In this document: one piece after another, positions 6,347 to 6,876 of the stretch
Numbering within the stretch: position 1 is the stretch's first letter
How the letters are laid out: every line of letters starts with the position of its first letter
DNA from: an uncultured Prevotella sp.
GTDB taxonomy: Bacteria > Bacteroidota > Bacteroidia > Bacteroidales > Bacteroidaceae
Direction: 5' to 3'
Assembly: GCF_900549175.1 (NCBI RefSeq)
Contig: NZ_URNN01000159.1
Coordinates: forward strand, 1 to 6,876
Length of the DNA stretch: 6,876 nt
The notes under the pieces: model-generated
What the model saw: only the letters and a program-made list of their open reading frames with translations
What the model was told of the DNA's origin: nothing
Database searches by the model: none
Translations under genes and position numbers: made by a program

Positions 6347-6569
6347 CGACCCCGTTAAATCACCGGTAATACAGGAAATCATCATGAGTAACCGCATTGC
6401 TTCAATCGCCATGGAACTGTCACGGCGATTGTCCACCACCCCACTCCATGCCCTACAGATGTTCTACGAGAGCCGTACATGCGCCGATCTTCACGACAAG
6501 CGCACAGGGCTATATCTCTATGGCGACCTTTATATTGCCGACGAATTTATGCGGGAGAAAGAGATTTAA
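6327..6569 (+). CDS. small uncharacterised protein, partner of the DUF3791-type gene
   Basis: I do not assign this 80-residue protein to a named family with certainty. After a polar N-terminus, residues about 20-47 form an amphipathic helix region (MSNRIASIAMELSRRL, then a TTPLHALQMFYES turn and helix). The conserved-looking TCADLHDKRTGLYLYGDLYI (51-70) follows, and the end is acidic/basic. The segment from about residue 20 resembles small Bacteroidota proteins with an ALxxFYxSxTxxxLxDxxTGLY pattern that are often encoded next to DUF3791 genes; this is from memory. An internal ATG at 6384 (Met20) begins just at this segment and could be the true start, which would remove the overlap. As listed, the gene overlaps its upstream neighbour by 20 bases, which argues for co-expression from the promoter at 5973. 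No signal or membrane segment is seen. Confidence 0.7.
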   Translation: MEQNSYDDPVKSPVIQEIIMSNRIASIAMELSRRLSTTPLHALQMFYESRTCADLHDKRTGLYLYGDLYIADEFMREKEI

Positions 6570-6720
6570 GGATTCTGTCATTTACGCCCAACAGATACGA
6601 ATGACAAAGCCAAACTTCATTTTCTTGTCAGTTTTAATATAACCCGTTTGTAGGATTGATAAAGCAGTAATATCAACGCAGCGATAGGGTTTATATAGAG
6701 TGATGTTTCAAGTCATGATT

Positions 6721-6740
6721 AATACCGTTTGGTATTTTTT
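6721..6740 (+). terminator. weak intrinsic terminator-like hairpin
   Basis: AATACC (6721-6726), loop GTTT and GGTATT (6731-6736) form a perfect 6-bp stem followed by TTTT; with the stem's last bases the T run is six. This is the layout of a rho-independent terminator reading right, about 150 bases after the second small gene. The stem has only two G-C pairs, so it may be inefficient or simply a feature upstream of the next promoter. Confidence 0.35.
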
Positions 6741-6759
6741 GAAAAATCGCTTGAAAAAT
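6739..6759 (+). repeat. tandem-spaced direct repeat TTGAAAAAT
   Basis: TTGAAAAAT occurs at 6739-6747 and again at 6751-6759, a 12-base period. The second copy includes the TTG that would serve as the -33 element of the promoter at 6750-6781, so the repeat may be a regulator site. The sequence is simple and A-rich, so chance is possible. Confidence 0.4.
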
Positions 6760-6781
6760 ATAAATAAAAGTCGTATTTTTG
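6750..6781 (+). promoter_or_regulatory. Bacteroidota-type promoter near right edge
   Basis: TATTTTTG at 6774-6781 matches TAnnTTTG exactly. CTTG at 6750-6753 is a three-of-four -33 match, followed by a 20-base spacer. The predicted start lies near 6787-6790, about 10 bases before an ATG at 6798. This marks the beginning of a new rightward transcription unit. Confidence 0.6.
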
Positions 6782-6797
6782 CAGTTAAATAATAAAA

Positions 6798-6876
6798 ATG
6801 AAATATAATGAGATAAAAGAAATACCCGTTGGCGGAATTGCTCATAAATGACCGGTTTACCGTAGGGGCAGAACTT
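6798..6876 (+). other. possible 5' end of a gene, reading frame unclear, cut by window edge
   Basis: An ATG at 6798 lies just after a good promoter, but its frame closes after 17 codons (MKYNEIKEIPVGGIAHK, stop at 6849-6851). The frame starting at 6817 is open to the edge and reads KKYPLAELLINDRFTVGAEL, which looks protein-like but has no ATG; TTG at 6829 or 6838 would be its only start-like codons. Joining the first 10 codons to this frame by skipping one base near 6828 gives MKYNEIKEIP-LAELLINDRF, a smooth amphipathic start. It could be a frameshifted gene, a sequence error, a short leader peptide, or unrelated. I do not recognise the product. Confidence 0.3.

Larger units (their letters stand above)
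6570..6797. other. intergenic stretch with short repeats, no convincing gene
   Basis: No open frame longer than a few tens of codons that looks protein-like starts here. TGTCATT at 6576-6582 pairs with AATGACA at 6600-6606, and TGACAA at 6602-6607 pairs with TTGTCA at 6625-6630. The two stems share bases, so only one could form at a time. The rest is A/T-rich and ends in the hairpin, direct repeat and promoter listed separately. Confidence 0.6.

Noticed and set aside
6828..6876. Possible tRNA-like start (GGCGGAATTGCTCA)
   Set aside because: The bases do not continue into a D-arm, anticodon stem or T-arm with pairing, and the sequence ends before a full tRNA could be judged.
1..6876. CRISPR array, insertion sequence or phage attachment site
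   Set aside because: No regularly spaced repeats, transposase-like frames, flanking terminal inverted repeats or integrase gene were seen.

Overview
The window looks like a Bacteroidota chromosome, most likely Bacteroidales and possibly a Prevotella-like genus. This rests on the gene order and fused nuoCD of the respiratory operon, on TAnnTTTG promoter -7 elements in the A/T-rich spacers, and on the DUF3791-type small protein beside the operon. I assigned the taxon by recognition, not by a search.

Positions 1 to 5828 are one minus-strand operon for the membrane and quinone-linked parts of respiratory complex I. In transcription order it holds nuoA, nuoB, fused nuoCD, nuoH, nuoI, nuoJ, nuoK and the first 255 codons of nuoL, which runs off the left edge. 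Spacing is tight, from a 10-base overlap (nuoA/nuoB) to 35 bases (nuoH/nuoI), so one transcript is likely. The NADH-oxidising module genes nuoE, nuoF and nuoG are absent from their usual place: nuoCD is followed by nuoH after 7 bases. This matches the 11-subunit type of complex I known from Bacteroides and relatives. All key residues I checked are present: N2 cluster cysteines in NuoB, eight cluster cysteines in NuoI, quinone-pocket His/Tyr in NuoCD, and proton-path Glu/Lys residues in NuoA, NuoK and NuoL. The complex should therefore pump, but its electron donor is not encoded here.

Positions 5829 to 6040 are a divergent A/T-rich regulatory region. It carries a -7 element reading toward nuoA, a full TTTG-N19-TAnnTTTG promoter reading right, and three short palindromes placed where regulators could bind.

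Positions 6041 to 6569 hold two small plus-strand genes overlapping by 20 bases. The first is a DUF3791-type protein; the second is a small helical protein I do not recognise. The partner often seen with DUF3791, a DUF3990 (ADP-ribosyltransferase-like) gene, is not in the window.

Positions 6570 to 6876 hold no convincing complete gene. They contain short inverted repeats, a weak terminator-like hairpin, a direct repeat, and a Bacteroidota-type promoter just upstream of an ATG whose reading frame closes after 17 codons. A neighbouring frame stays open to the edge, so this may be the start of a frameshifted or otherwise unusual gene.
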